Assembly (NCBI GenBank): GCA_023412995.1
Contig: JAEZQS010000130.1
Coordinates: 1 to 6,242, forward strand
Source: Pseudomonadota bacterium
Lineage (GTDB): Bacteria > Pseudomonadota > Gammaproteobacteria > Xanthomonadales > Rhodanobacteraceae
Direction of reading: 5' to 3'
DNA length: 6,242 bases
Shown here: positions 6,220 to 6,242 of the stretch, piece by piece
Position numbering within the stretch: the first letter of the stretch is position 1
Layout of the letters: the number at the start of each line of letters is the position of its first letter
Notes under the pieces: model-generated
The model's input: only the letters and a program-made list of their open reading frames with translations
Database searches by the model: none
Told to the model about the DNA's origin: nothing
Program-made: the position numbers and the translations under genes

Positions 6220-6242
6220 CCCCCCCCCCCCCCCCAACCCCC
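6220..6242. repeat. Poly-C run at the window end, probable contig-end artefact
   Basis: Sixteen C in a row (6220-6235) are followed by AA and five more C to the last base. Nothing else in the window resembles it. Seen from the other strand it is a poly-G run, which is the typical false signal of two-colour sequencing at read ends. Its place at the very end suggests an assembly artefact rather than biology. A true homopolymer tract, as in phase-variable genes, is possible but less likely. Confidence 0.75.

Overview
This is a GC-rich bacterial window (well over 60% G+C by eye, with codon third positions almost all G or C). It carries five protein genes, all on the + strand, and no RNA genes, insertion sequences, CRISPR arrays or phage genes that I can see. 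The gene types and their protein style suggest a Gammaproteobacterium of the Xanthomonadaceae/Lysobacteraceae group (Lysobacter or Luteimonas-like). This placement comes from recognising families, not from a database search.

Layout. Bases 1-87 form a leader with no gene, ending in a perfect Shine-Dalgarno sequence. 88-348 encodes a single-domain RRM RNA-binding protein of 86 residues. 349-550 is non-coding and holds a small GC hairpin and a large 15-bp stem-loop. 551-853 encodes a DUF962/Mpo1-like small membrane protein. 918-2009 encodes an acyltransferase-3 family integral membrane protein. 2010-2163 is non-coding and holds two stem-loops. 2164-2901 encodes an exported LolA-like protein. 2898-6122 encodes a large exported protein with two predicted Asp-box (BNR) beta-propellers. 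6123-6219 has no recognisable gene, and 6220-6242 is a run of C that looks like a damaged contig end.

How the genes relate. The only strongly supported operon is the last pair: the stop codon of the LolA-like gene overlaps the start of the propeller gene (ATGA), and both products have signal peptides. They are therefore probably made together and both act outside the cytoplasm. The DUF962 and acyltransferase genes are 64 bases apart and may be co-transcribed; both are membrane proteins that may act on lipid or acyl substrates, but nothing ties them to one pathway. The RRM gene looks like a separate, well-translated unit.

I did not find a clearly new biological system. The items most worth a second look are the coupled LolA-like/propeller pair, the RRM protein that lacks most of the usual RNA-stacking aromatic residues, and the strong stem-loop at 470-511.
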